A stretch of 64,000 nucleotides of DNA from Deltaproteobacteria bacterium (GCA_020635175.1 JACKAH010000002.1:1-64000); one strand, 5' to 3'; positions 7,337 through 15,334 are shown, numbered from the stretch's first letter. Program-made: numbers and translations. Notes: generated by a model from the sequence alone, not told the origin.

Positions 7337-9631
7337 TTAGTAGTTGAATATCTGAATTGAATGCGTCGAGGCCGAACACTCCTCCTGTTCTGAACAGCTT
7401 TGAGGCATAGATTTGAATATGTGATCAATTTCAGAGATGCCTTCTTCGACTAACTCGTTATCTTCTGGAGTTTTGCGATTCATTAATTCTGCCAGAGTTA
7501 TCTCTGAATTATCGTTGTTCAATACGAGACATTCTCCAGATTTACAGAATGCTCTTTCTCCATCGTTTAGGAGTGGAGCAAAAATGTAATCTGCATGTGC
7601 TTGTAGGCAAACATCACTACAAAAATTTGTGTACTTAACTAATTCTTGTTTTCTTTCATCAAAGGCTACCAATGACATAGATGTTGCTCCAAGTCGTTTT
7701 GGCCTAGCAGGTTTTTTAGCATTGTTTGGCTCTTCTTTTGGTTCTTCCCCCTTTGGTTTGCCGGTAGGAGATCCTGATCCTGTTCCGCCGTTACCTCCAC
7801 CATTGCCACCAGGAGGAGGTGGGGGAGGTGGATTGTTGGTACCTTGGCTATTTTTATTTGGATCGCTTTTCTTTTTCTTGCGACAAAGCAGAGCGTTTTG
7901 CTGTCCATAGTAAGTTTGGGTCATGCATACTGATGTGTAGGGAGTTATTGGAATCTGCACGCCCGGAGTAATAGGAATTGGTTTTTGTTGTGTTGTGTTA
8001 TTACTCGTGGTTTGTGAGTTTCCAGAGGTTGTCCCATTCGTATTTGTCGAATTTCCTGTTCCTGTAGGACTAGTTGTTCCACCGTTAGAACTAGACTGAG
8101 AATTTGCATTATATTGCTCGCAATATCTGCTTAATGTTAATAGTGCTGATCTAATCCTATTAGCTTGCTCATCTGTCAGGTTTTGAGAGTCTTTAAGTTT
8201 AGCTACAAACTTGTTGATAATATTCTCAGTTCTTTCAGCTTCACTTAAAGTGTTTAGATTAAACTCTGGATGTAACCAATCATTGTAATCAACTATTAGT
8301 TTCAAAAATTCAAAAATTTTACAAGGAGAGGGTTTGTTTACTCGATCGGAATCGGGACTATTAGGTCTTATTTTTCCAGTTGTATCTAGTGTAAAGGCTT
8401 GAGGTGTGAACTGAGTCCATTCTAAATCATCCAGAAAATCATCTAACTTAGAAAAACTAAGTTCATCACGGTTTTGGTAGTAATATTTTGCTAGCCAAGC
8501 AAAAAGTCTGATTAGAGCATCTTCAATATCAGGAGAATTCTCGCTTAGGGTTAATCCATTAATTGCGTCAGTAACTTGACCTGATACATCGGCATTTGTA
8601 TCTCCAGGTTTGATTGTAATGCTTCCACCAAGTCCATTACCGTTTGTCACATACTTTATTATAAGCGTTTCAATCATATCTTCGAGCGATCGTTTAATCG
8701 CTGCTTCTTGAGCCTTTTTGGTTGAGTTTGCAGGGCAATTTTCTGCAAACCACTCGCCGTGCAAATAGCCAAGGCCTCCAACTATTACAAATGGAGCAAC
8801 TCCAACTCCTACAGCAGTTGCAGTTGTTCCTGAACATGCTGCAAGTACTTCAGGTCCGTACATTATTGTTAGTCTCTTTAATATGTCAGCGAGTATTAGC
8901 TCTGTTCCAAATCTAGCACATTGATCTAGAGTTGTCTGATCTGAAGAAGCAGGAGCAATGGCATCGAGAACCTCTTCTGAGATTTGAAACCAGAGTGCCA
9001 TACTAAAGCCTCTGTTAAGCGCTGTTCTTAGATCCCTGAGTATTATGTATTCAAAAGCTGAAAAGAAAGTACCACTTATCGCATAATCTGAGAGCTGTTC
9101 GTTAGCATATGCGTAAAACCAATCATCCAAACCTTCCGGAGATCCTTCATACAAAATTTGACTGTTTGGATCTGCAGAGATATTTTGATCAAGGGCGATA
9201 AATAGTTGTTCTCCTCGTTGAGCAATTCTGTAAGCATTGCCTGTGTCATTATCTACAAAAAAATATAGTACTTTCTCTCCATTTTTTACTACTCTCGCAT
9301 TGAAGCGATTTTTAATTTTGTTCTGCAGATCATCGTATCCGATGCCTTCTTTAATCGCGTTTGATAAGATTTCTCTAGCTTCAACTACGCAGGGATCGGT
9401 ATCATCTGGACCATCACCTCTTGCTCCGATTACTATTTGATTAATCCGAGCATCAAGAGAGTTTAAAATAAGTTGAATCAACTCTAGAACTTTTTGATTA
9501 TGCAGCGCTAGCGCGCTCGCATCTGATTCAGATATCGGACTGCTGTTCTGCGCAACGGCATTTTGCATATCAAGATTGTGAATCGAGATTGCGCAGATTA
9601 CGAAAGCAATTGTCTTTAAAAACCTTTTCAT
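7337..9631 (-). CDS. Large exported protein of unknown function
   Basis: The 764-residue protein starts with a signal peptide (MKRFLKTIAFVICAISIHNL...AVAQ). A mixed alpha/beta region of about 500 residues contains one hydrophobic stretch near residue 275 (TAVGVGVAPFVIVGGLGYLHG). Then come a Ser/Thr/Asn-rich linker, a run of seven prolines followed by Gly-rich sequence, and a C-terminal domain with Cys pairs (CSDVCLQ, FCKSGECL, SCSEQEECS). No family is recognised. It lies between the two GGX-tail genes with gaps of 20 and 10 bases, so it is probably made with them and may assemble with them outside the inner membrane. AGGA precedes the ATG. Confidence 0.8.
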   Translation of the reverse strand: MKRFLKTIAFVICAISIHNLDMQNAVAQNSSPISESDASALALHNQKVLELIQLILNSLDARINQIVIGARGDGPDDTDPCVVEAREILSNAIKEGIGYDDLQNKIKNRFNARVVKNGEKVLYFFVDNDTGNAYRIAQRGEQLFIALDQNISADPNSQILYEGSPEGLDDWFYAYANEQLSDYAISGTFFSAFEYIILRDLRTALNRGFSMALWFQISEEVLDAIAPASSDQTTLDQCARFGTELILADILKRLTIMYGPEVLAACSGTTATAVGVGVAPFVIVGGLGYLHGEWFAENCPANSTKKAQEAAIKRSLEDMIETLIIKYVTNGNGLGGSITIKPGDTNADVSGQVTDAINGLTLSENSPDIEDALIRLFAWLAKYYYQNRDELSFSKLDDFLDDLEWTQFTPQAFTLDTTGKIRPNSPDSDRVNKPSPCKIFEFLKLIVDYNDWLHPEFNLNTLSEAERTENIINKFVAKLKDSQNLTDEQANRIRSALLTLSRYCEQYNANSQSSSNGGTTSPTGTGNSTNTNGTTSGNSQTTSNNTTQQKPIPITPGVQIPITPYTSVCMTQTYYGQQNALLCRKKKKSDPNKNSQGTNNPPPPPPPGGNGGGNGGTGSGSPTGKPKGEEPKEEPNNAKKPARPKRLGATSMSLVAFDERKQELVKYTNFCSDVCLQAHADYIFAPLLNDGERAFCKSGECLVLNNDNSEITLAELMNRKTPEDNELVEEGISEIDHIFKSMPQSCSEQEECSASTHSIQIFNY

Positions 9632-9651
9632 TTTCGTCCTAATAAAAATGG

Positions 9652-11055
9652 TTAAAACACATTAAAAGTTGCTTGAGCTTCATCTCCAGTTGCTCCTGGA
9701 TTCTCAGCCGGTGTAGCAGGAGTTGTCCCGCCAGTTGGTTTTTGTGGCTTTGGTGCAGGAGCAGGATCTTCTCCGTCATCATCATCGTCGCTTGGTCGAG
9801 GTTTACGAGGCTCTCCGCCGGCTCCTCCGGTGCCACCTTGGCCGCCTTCACCACCGATTCCTCCATTCCCAGCAGTGCCGCCAATTCCACCTGAGCCGCC
9901 TTGTCCTCCGTTTCCAGCAGTGCCGCCAGTTCCACCTGAGCCGCCTTGTCCTCCGTTTCCAGCAGTGCCGCCAGTTCCACCTGAGCCGCCTTGTCCTCCG
10001 TTTCCAGCAGTGCCGCCAGTTCCACCTGAGCCGCCTTGTCCTCCGTTTCCAGCAGTGCCGCCAGTTCCACCTGAGCCGCCTTGTCCTCCGTTTCCAGTAG
10101 TGCCGCCAGAGCCACCACTACCTCCGAACGTAGGAAATGGATCTGTGCTTTCATCTTGAGTACAATCAATTGTTCCAGAAGTGCTACTTGAAACAGTGTC
10201 GGGCAATGGTTCTGTTGTGTAACTAATATAACCTGTTCCGACTGTAACAATTATCACAGCTGATAATGCAGTACCGCTCGTGCTCGTACTCGTTGCTTTT
10301 TCTATAGCGTCTGCAATCGCAGTGAAATTAATATTTCCTTGCCTAAAAGTTTCATAGATCTCTTCCTCTAGCTTGGTGCCATTTGCTTCAATCGCAATTA
10401 GAGCTTGCATACGACCATTTGCTTGATAAGCTCTAAAACCTACGATCGTTTTTCCATTTGGACCCCCAGTTTTGATGATTTGGAGTCTGAGTTTGTTGTA
10501 TCCTGTTACGATTGTACTAGAACCAATTTGAGAAGTGGGAATGCCGATATCCTCAATTAGTTGATAAACGTTCTCTTCGACAGCAGTTTCCTCTGAACGT
10601 TCAAAAATTAACTCAATGCCCTGTGCATCTTTTCCAAGTCTCGTGTTTTTAGTAAAAATCTTTCTCCACCAAGAGCACTTTGCAACATTTTCTTCAGTAA
10701 ATTCGAGCATCCCTTGCATCTCTCTTCTTCCGAGCTTTGTTGCGCTAATTGAAAATTCACCAATTTTATATGAAAAACCAACTAAACTGCTAGCCTCATA
10801 GATGTATTGTTCAATTGCTTTAAAGAATTTGACAAATCGACTGCTTTTTCCGAAAAACTTTGCAATTAATCTCAGAAACGATGGATTGATTAATACAGAA
10901 GAAGCAGTAGTTGATGATGAGCTTGCTGATGATATATTATTTGCATTGCTCAAAGGATCGTCAACTGCAAACGAATCAGCAAAGCCTCTTTGTGAGAATA
11001 TAGAGATCGAAACAAGTACGAGAATAGAACATCTCTTAAAACCTGATGTGAACAT
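9652..11055 (-). CDS. Exported protein with GGX glycine-rich tail (paralogous tail B)
   Basis: The 467-residue protein is the first gene of the operon. I take the ATG at 11055 because it has AAGG upstream and opens directly into a signal peptide (MFTSGFKRCSILVLVSISIFSQRGFA); the frame stays open to 11112. A head of about 270 residues of unknown fold is followed by FPTFGGSGGSGG and a GGX tail built on a 15-residue unit, then GGEPRKPRPSDDDDDGEDP and a Pro-rich end. The tail is shared with the gene at 5986-7326, but the heads show no obvious similarity. Four DNA units of the tail are identical. Two TGTGC-N5-GCACA palindromes lie upstream. Confidence 0.8.
   Translation of the reverse strand: MFTSGFKRCSILVLVSISIFSQRGFADSFAVDDPLSNANNISSASSSSTTASSVLINPSFLRLIAKFFGKSSRFVKFFKAIEQYIYEASSLVGFSYKIGEFSISATKLGRREMQGMLEFTEENVAKCSWWRKIFTKNTRLGKDAQGIELIFERSEETAVEENVYQLIEDIGIPTSQIGSSTIVTGYNKLRLQIIKTGGPNGKTIVGFRAYQANGRMQALIAIEANGTKLEEEIYETFRQGNINFTAIADAIEKATSTSTSGTALSAVIIVTVGTGYISYTTEPLPDTVSSSTSGTIDCTQDESTDPFPTFGGSGGSGGTTGNGGQGGSGGTGGTAGNGGQGGSGGTGGTAGNGGQGGSGGTGGTAGNGGQGGSGGTGGTAGNGGQGGSGGIGGTAGNGGIGGEGGQGGTGGAGGEPRKPRPSDDDDDGEDPAPAPKPQKPTGGTTPATPAENPGATGDEAQATFNVF
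9901..10080 (-). repeat. Four identical in-frame 45-bp repeats
   Basis: Units at 9901, 9946, 9991 and 10036 are identical over all 45 bases and encode the 15-residue unit GGQGGSGGTGGTAGN. Degenerate units flank them on both sides (from about 9856 and up to about 10110). Identity at silent positions shows recent duplication or gene conversion, and the array can change length without a frameshift. Confidence 0.95.
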
Positions 11056-11135
11056 GACTACCTTATATTTCGTTAACACCCAAAATAAGTCGCAAAGACA
11101 TGCTTTGCGCAATCTGTTTCCTAACGTCTTAAGTA

Positions 11136-11164
11136 TTTATGCGCAGTAGGACAAATGATGTGCT
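11136..11164 (-). promoter_or_regulatory. Candidate promoter of the GGX-tail operon
   Basis: Read on the minus strand, AGCACA (11159-11164) is followed after 17 bases by CATAAA (11136-11141). The -35 element is formed by one half of the palindrome at 11159-11173. The same arrangement (GCACA, 17 bases, CATAAT) occurs before the gene at 13304. Confidence 0.4.
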
Positions 11165-11173
11165 ATTTGCACA
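11159..11173. promoter_or_regulatory. CRP-type palindrome 1 (TGTGC-N5-GCACA)
   Basis: TGTGCTATTTGCACA is a perfect 5+5 palindrome, extended to 6+6 by flanking A and T. It lies about 104 bases upstream of the operon start at 11055 and overlaps that operon's candidate -35 element. A CRP-type regulator is encoded at 14494-15135; binding is inferred. Confidence 0.5.
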
Positions 11174-11257
11174 TTCAATTTCTTTAAAATGTGTGAATTT
11201 CTGATGCCAGATGTAAAACCCTACGATTTATTCTTAGTTCCTGCTTAAATTCAATAT

Positions 11258-11286
11258 GTTACACTCTAGAAGAGCTTATGCATAAT
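11258..11286 (+). promoter_or_regulatory. Candidate promoter of the gene at 11349
   Basis: GTTACA (11258-11263), 17 bases, CATAAT (11281-11286). A start near 11293 would put palindrome 2 (11297-11311) immediately downstream, a position suited to repression. Confidence 0.4.
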
Positions 11287-11296
11287 ATATTACAAG

Positions 11297-11311
11297 TGTG
11301 CAAAATGCACA
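11297..11311. promoter_or_regulatory. CRP-type palindrome 2 (TGTGC-N5-GCACA)
   Basis: TGTGCAAAATGCACA has the same 5+5 arms and 5-base centre as palindrome 1, in the same divergent intergenic region. It lies 38 bases before the ATG at 11349. Confidence 0.5.
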
Positions 11312-11348
11312 GCTTATATGAGGTAGGTTTTTACGTATTGGGTTTTAT

Positions 11349-11930
11349 ATGGCGCGTAGTGTAGGTAGTTTCAAGTCTTTACACTTTTTGTTTTCTTTAG
11401 TGTTATTTTTACAAACTAATTGCGCCTATTCTGAAACGAATCACGATACAAATTCAAACTGCATCAAATACAATAAGAGAGTGGGTAGTGAACGTAGAGT
11501 TATTCTCTCTGAAAATAACACTTTCTTAAAGATTGTTAATGATGAGGGTAAGTATTCTGCTAAAATTCGTCAAAATGCTGCTTTTAATTCATTCGATGTA
11601 ACGAGCACTAGTGTTCCTAGAGATGGATTTTCGTTAATAGAGACATCTATTCAGGTTCGAAATGGCAGCTATATCAATGCAAGCGTGATTGTGAAAGATC
11701 AGGACCACTGGGCAGTAGCTCTTCCTGGTGAATATATTGCCCTTCATTCGAAAAAAGCAGGGTTAATTTGTATGAAATATGAAAGTGTTGAGAACAATAC
11801 TTTGCTTCGGCTTGTTAAATACGCGTACGAAATGAGTACAGGCGTTTCCGCGGGTAACATTAAAAATATTAGCTCAAACCAGCTTAAGGTAGCCACGCCT
11901 TCTGCATTTATGGCTCAGCTTGGGTTATAA
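11349..11930 (+). CDS. Exported protein of unknown function
   Basis: The 193-residue protein has a signal peptide (residues about 1-28, LHFLFSLVLFLQTNCAYSE) and a mature region of about 165 residues, mostly beta-prone, with two Cys (about residues 38 and 137). I do not recognise it. It is transcribed divergently from the GGX-tail operon, with two TGTGC-N5-GCACA palindromes between them. It stops 12 bases short of the convergent cysteine-repeat gene at 11942. Shared regulation with the operon is inferred from the palindromes. Confidence 0.7.
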   Translation: MARSVGSFKSLHFLFSLVLFLQTNCAYSETNHDTNSNCIKYNKRVGSERRVILSENNTFLKIVNDEGKYSAKIRQNAAFNSFDVTSTSVPRDGFSLIETSIQVRNGSYINASVIVKDQDHWAVALPGEYIALHSKKAGLICMKYESVENNTLLRLVKYAYEMSTGVSAGNIKNISSNQLKVATPSAFMAQLGL

Positions 11931-11941
11931 AATAGATTGAA

Positions 11942-12385
11942 TTATTCGCAGGTTCCAAATTTCAAATTGCTTCCTAGCAGTCTAAAAATTTTATTTACCT
12001 GTTTCTTTTGAACTACTCCACCAAGGCTTTTTACAGCGTCGATGTATTTTTTGGTGTTTGCATATGTACAACTAGAGTCACAATTTGGCTTATTTCCGTG
12101 ACAATCTGTAATAGTAGTATTTTTTGATGGGCTATCGCCTGAAGCATAGTTACATACACAAGGCGTTGGAGGCTGACCACATGTTCCACCTGGCCAGGTG
12201 TGTGGCTCATCATCTATGATAACAATAGCTTGGCAAGGAGCATTGCATGAACTACTTCCCTCACAGGTTCCCCCAGCGCTATCGTAAACACTTCCATTTA
12301 AAATACATTTACACTCTGCTTGGGCCTCTAGAGCTAAGACTAAAAGCAAAATAAGTACTAATGTTAATCTTGATAATCTTTTCAT
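11942..12385 (-). CDS. Exported cysteine-repeat protein (short)
   Basis: The start is taken at 12385, where MKRLSRLTLVLILLLVLALEAQA forms a clean signal peptide; upstream in-frame codons would put a hydrophilic stretch ahead of it and overlap the previous gene. The 147-residue product contains two copies of a cysteine pattern also found twice in the upstream gene: CKC...TCEGSSSCNAPC and CVC...DCHGNKPNCDSSC (CxC, gap, C-x5/6-C-x3-C). The spacing suggests small disulfide-linked modules in the periplasm or outside the cell. Function unknown. It lies 16 bases after the gene at 12402 and is likely cotranscribed. Confidence 0.7.
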   Translation of the reverse strand: MKRLSRLTLVLILLLVLALEAQAECKCILNGSVYDSAGGTCEGSSSCNAPCQAIVIIDDEPHTWPGGTCGQPPTPCVCNYASGDSPSKNTTITDCHGNKPNCDSSCTYANTKKYIDAVKSLGGVVQKKQVNKIFRLLGSNLKFGTCE

Positions 12386-12401
12386 TCTACTTCTCTCTAG
12401 C

Positions 12402-13031
12402 TTAAGATGCTTCACACACGTTGATACCTGACTGAGATTCAATCTGCTTTCCAGATGCATTTCGAGCAGTGCAAAAGCTGTTTGTACATTGGCTTCCTCC
12501 TGAGCACTCGAAAGTTATCTCACCCGCTGATTCATCAACTGGTTCTGAATCAGGATCACTTCCGTTGGCTATCCACTGTGCTCTTAATACTCTATAGTTA
12601 GCTTGGAGTTCTTGTGTAATGTAAGACTTAACCTCACCAGTGCAAGTGCAGGTTGGTGGATCCACTAATACCCAAGAAGTGTTCCCATTTGTTGTTACTT
12701 GTTCTCGCTTGACCGATGAACATGTTGCAATAACATCAGTTGTTCGTTTAACGTACTTCCCTTGGTCCCCGTTATATTCAATTATCGTAGCTCCGCCACT
12801 GCAGAGGCCATTACATGCTGGAGCTTTTGCTTTCTCACAGTCGTCTTTCTTATCTGTGTTGGCTGCGCATTCACAAAAAACTTTCTTGTATCCAGTCCCA
12901 TAATTTAACCCTGGATCGGTTGTAGTTGCTTGAGTTGTTTCGTTGGTCCAACTCCAGTCTTCGGCATATGCAATTGTTTTTGAATGGTAACAAGTTAATA
13001 AGAAGAGAAAAGTTAGCAAGAAGGATTTCAT
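12402..13031 (-). CDS. Exported cysteine-repeat protein (long)
   Basis: The ATG at 13031 has AGGAG 10 bases upstream and opens a signal peptide (MKSFLLTFLFLLTCYHS). An earlier ATG at 13052 precedes that ribosome-binding site and is less likely. The mature part of the 209-residue protein carries two cysteine modules, CEC...DCEKAKAPACNGLC and CTC...ECSGGSQCTNSFC, matching the two in the next gene. No known family is recognised. It is divergent from the exported coiled-coil protein at 13304, with a TGTG-N7-CACA palindrome in between. Confidence 0.7.
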   Translation of the reverse strand: MKSFLLTFLFLLTCYHSKTIAYAEDWSWTNETTQATTTDPGLNYGTGYKKVFCECAANTDKKDDCEKAKAPACNGLCSGGATIIEYNGDQGKYVKRTTDVIATCSSVKREQVTTNGNTSWVLVDPPTCTCTGEVKSYITQELQANYRVLRAQWIANGSDPDSEPVDESAGEITFECSGGSQCTNSFCTARNASGKQIESQSGINVCEAS

Positions 13032-13210
13032 CAGGTAGGTGCTCCTAAACATATTAAAAAATCCAGAATTAGCAGGTAACCCATGCTATCTATAACCCCA
13101 GAAACCACTTAATAATATAGTCGACTATTGTTAGATTATTCTTGATTAGAGAAAATATGAACTATATCAAGAAGATGGCGCCTAAAAACGTAATTTTAGT
13201 AAACGTAAAA

Positions 13211-13231
13211 TAATGTGGATAAGGCACATTA
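13211..13231. promoter_or_regulatory. CRP-type palindrome 3 (TGTG-N7-CACA)
   Basis: Arms TAATGTG and CACATTA are perfectly complementary over 7 bases around a 7-base centre, the same core geometry as palindromes 1 and 2. It lies in the divergent region between 13031 and 13304. Its right half (GGCACA, 13223-13228) is exactly 17 bases from CATAAT at 13246-13251, a candidate promoter for the gene at 13304. Confidence 0.5.
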
Positions 13232-13303
13232 TCCTAATTGCCTTGCATAATATTCACAGAAGCTAGGTGTGTCACTCGAGTTATACTGAACGAGGAGATT
13301 GAA

Positions 13304-14221
13304 ATGAGGAGTTTTATCAGCGCTTGCATCTGCCAAGCAAGATTTCTAGTGTTTGCAATTTTGTTTTTACCAGCCATTTTGCAGGCTCAACAGAACCCAT
13401 GTGGAAGTGTCGCTACGACTTTATCGGGCAAGAGAGTTTCAAACGTCTTTGAGGGATTTGGCTATGTAGTTGAGCTGCCTAGTGCTACATCAGGTGCAAT
13501 TGAGCTAAGCGTTACTGACACAGACGGCCAGGTAAGATACTTTTCATATTCTGCATCTGACGCTCTACCAAATGAAGCAGATGTAATTACACATACTCAT
13601 ATCGATTTGGATATAGATAAAGAAGAGATTGTGGCTTTACCACTCTTTGGAATCGTCAGATATTACGCAGGTGCTGGAAATCAGGTGTATGTGTTGTTTT
13701 TCGCAGCCGAAGGATACAGCTTTTATCAAACAGTTAGTTTTTTGAGTAATGTATCGGATGTGAGCTGTGCTACGAGCGATGTTTATCCTTTATCAACTCT
13801 TGAAAATCGAGCCGAGGCAACTCTGGAGTCTTTCTTTGGGGTTACTACGGGAGTTTCAAAAGCGTACAGATCTATTACGGTAGGTAAGTCAGCGGCAGGA
13901 GTGAATCTATTGCTTTCAAGTTTGAGAACAAGCGTAAATCAGTTAACTGATGACTTAGCAAACTGTAATGCTAATTTAACAGTTGTTAACGCTAATTCTG
14001 ATGCAACAAATGCAACCTTATCAGAGCTTTTAGTTAGTATTTCCAAATTGCAGTCAGAGAATAATGCTTTGAAAGCAAATCTTTTAGCAGTTGATAAGAG
14101 AGCAAGGAGGATTACTAGGAAGTTAAGTGAGAGAAAACGAGAATCTGCGGGCCAATATCTAGTTAAGCAAGCGAGAAGGATTGCCGCTAAGATAGCTAAG
14201 CTTATCTCAGTTTCATTTTAG
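13304..14221 (+). CDS. Exported protein with C-terminal coiled coil
   Basis: The ATG at 13304 has GAGGAG 7 bases upstream and gives a signal peptide (MRSFISACICQARFLVFAILFLPAILQAQ); an earlier in-frame start is less likely. Of the 305 residues, about 25-180 look like a beta-rich globular domain. About 220-275 form a Leu/Asn heptad-like coiled coil (LSELLVSISKLQSENNALKANLLAVDKR). The last 35 are strongly basic (RARRITRKLSERKRES, then KQARRIAAKIAKL). No family is recognised. It ends 3 bases before the convergent membrane-protein gene. Confidence 0.7.
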   Translation: MRSFISACICQARFLVFAILFLPAILQAQQNPCGSVATTLSGKRVSNVFEGFGYVVELPSATSGAIELSVTDTDGQVRYFSYSASDALPNEADVITHTHIDLDIDKEEIVALPLFGIVRYYAGAGNQVYVLFFAAEGYSFYQTVSFLSNVSDVSCATSDVYPLSTLENRAEATLESFFGVTTGVSKAYRSITVGKSAAGVNLLLSSLRTSVNQLTDDLANCNANLTVVNANSDATNATLSELLVSISKLQSENNALKANLLAVDKRARRITRKLSERKRESAGQYLVKQARRIAAKIAKLISVSF

Positions 14222-14224
14222 CTA

Positions 14225-14497
14225 TCATAAGGATGTCAGATATCGGATAAGAAGAGGCAAGAAGAATAACAATAGTAATTGCCACCAAAAAGTCACAATA
14301 AAGGCCAGTACGATAAAATGCATTTCGTTGCTTGCAAATTCTAGAATAGTGCAATCGTAAGCCCTGCTTAACGCTGGGAATAAACCACCACATTTGCCAC
14401 TGAAAGTAGCGAGAGGGTAGAGAGAGTAAAGCATTACAGTGCTGAATACTAGAGCAAATCCCTCTGCTAGAGATCGCCTAAATTGTTTCTTAGTCAC
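14225..14497 (-). CDS. Small two-helix membrane protein
   Basis: The 90-residue protein has hydrophobic segments at about residues 14-34 and 58-88 (IVLAFIVTFWWQLLLLFFLPLLI). Two Cys (about 36 and 49) lie in the loop between them. The GTG start overlaps the TGA stop of the CRP-family gene (GTGA), so it is translationally coupled to the regulator and may act with it, for example as a membrane sensor or signal input. No family is recognised. Confidence 0.6.
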   Translation of the reverse strand: MTKKQFRRSLAEGFALVFSTVMLYSLYPLATFSGKCGGLFPALSRAYDCTILEFASNEMHFIVLAFIVTFWWQLLLLFFLPLLIRYLTSL

Positions 14498-15135
14498 AAG
14501 AGTCTAATTTCTTTACCTTCGATTTGGATTCGTTCGTCTTCTTCAAGGCGTTTAAGAGCTCTTGTGATCATTTCGCGAGAGGTTCCTACAAGTGCTGCAA
14601 GCTCCTGATGAGTTGGTCGCTTAGTTATAATATTTTCTGGACCTGAGCAATCTTTAGCTAGCCTAACTAATGTTGATTCGACACGTTGATTTACATCAAG
14701 TAGCATCAGATCTCCAATTTTCTCGGAAGCGCTACAGAGTCTGTTGGCTATTTGACCAAGTATGGCTCTAATGAATCCATTATTTGATACGATATGATTT
14801 TCGTAGTCAGTTTTTCTGAGAGCAAAAAATGATGTTGGCTCTACTGTAACAACGTCTGCTGTTCTGTTGTTTCCAGTTATTAATGAGAGTTCTCCTACAA
14901 CCTCGCGCGGTCTGATGTATGCGATAATGCACTCTTTGCCTTCATCGCTTGCTGAGACAACTTTTACCTTGCCTCTAACTATGAAGTACATTGTTTCTCC
15001 CTGTTCGCCTTCGGTCATCAGGTAGGTGCCTTTATCTACCTCTCTATATATAAGGTGTTTTAGGAGATGTTTGTGCTCTTCTTCTGTTAACCCCTGCAGA
15101 AGTGGAAAATCGTGTAGGATTTTGGTCTCTTTCAT
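14494..15135 (-). CDS. CRP/FNR-family transcriptional regulator
   Basis: The 213-residue protein has a cyclic-nucleotide-binding domain (about 10-125) and a Crp-type winged helix (about 145-212). The phosphate-binding cassette keeps GELS (81-84) and RT (91-92), compatible with cAMP or a related ligand. There are no FNR-type N-terminal cysteines. The recognition helix SREMITR (186-192) keeps Arg187, Glu188 and Arg192, the positions used by E. coli CRP to read GTG/CAC half-sites. That agrees with the TGTG-CACA palindromes in the neighbouring exported-protein promoters and upstream of this gene (15256-15271). GGAGG precedes the ATG. Regulation of the region is inferred. Confidence 0.88.
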   Translation of the reverse strand: MKETKILHDFPLLQGLTEEEHKHLLKHLIYREVDKGTYLMTEGEQGETMYFIVRGKVKVVSASDEGKECIIAYIRPREVVGELSLITGNNRTADVVTVEPTSFFALRKTDYENHIVSNNGFIRAILGQIANRLCSASEKIGDLMLLDVNQRVESTLVRLAKDCSGPENIITKRPTHQELAALVGTSREMITRALKRLEEDERIQIEGKEIRLL

Positions 15136-15255
15136 GTTTACTTAGCCTCCGAATCTATAAATCGAGAGAATTTAGTTAAAACTCATCATTTCATCGCGCT
15201 TCTAAGTTCTTAAAAACAAAGCAAAATTAGAAAAAACAACGAAAAATTTAGCATT

Positions 15256-15271
15256 TGTGTCAAAACGCACA
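15256..15271. promoter_or_regulatory. CRP-type palindrome 4, upstream of the regulator
   Basis: TGTGTCAAAACGCACA has outer arms TGTG/CACA with an 8-base centre, the canonical CRP spacing and one base longer than palindromes 1-3. It lies 121 bases upstream of the regulator ATG, which suggests autoregulation. Confidence 0.35.
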
Positions 15272-15304
15272 GTTTTTTTCAGCAGAAGTTGCGATTTGTT
15301 TATT

Positions 15305-15334
15305 AGGAGGTAGAAGTCCCTATATCTACCTCCT
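15305..15334. other. Inverted repeat, 10-bp arms
   Basis: AGGAGGTAGA at 15305-15314 and TCTACCTCCT at 15325-15334 are perfect complements around a 10-base loop. There is no T run on either side, so it is not an obvious terminator. The left arm contains an anti-SD-like AGGAGG. Confidence 0.6.

Noticed and set aside
9639..10250. Long leucine/alanine-rich and proline-rich open frames over the glycine repeats, both strands (including 9723-10100 and 9830-10159)
   Set aside because: They exist only because the 45-bp repeat keeps all frames open. They lack start signals, and the GGX frame has the signal peptide and the conserved head.
12031..12213. Second frame inside the short cysteine-repeat gene
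   Set aside because: It is contained in the exported protein's gene in another frame, without a ribosome-binding site.
5019..15135. Integrated genomic island with attachment sites at tRNA-Gly
   Set aside because: The tRNA-tail copies are tandem and close together. I found no integrase and no distal copy of the 18-base tail near the right end of the accessory region. An old, decayed island is still possible.
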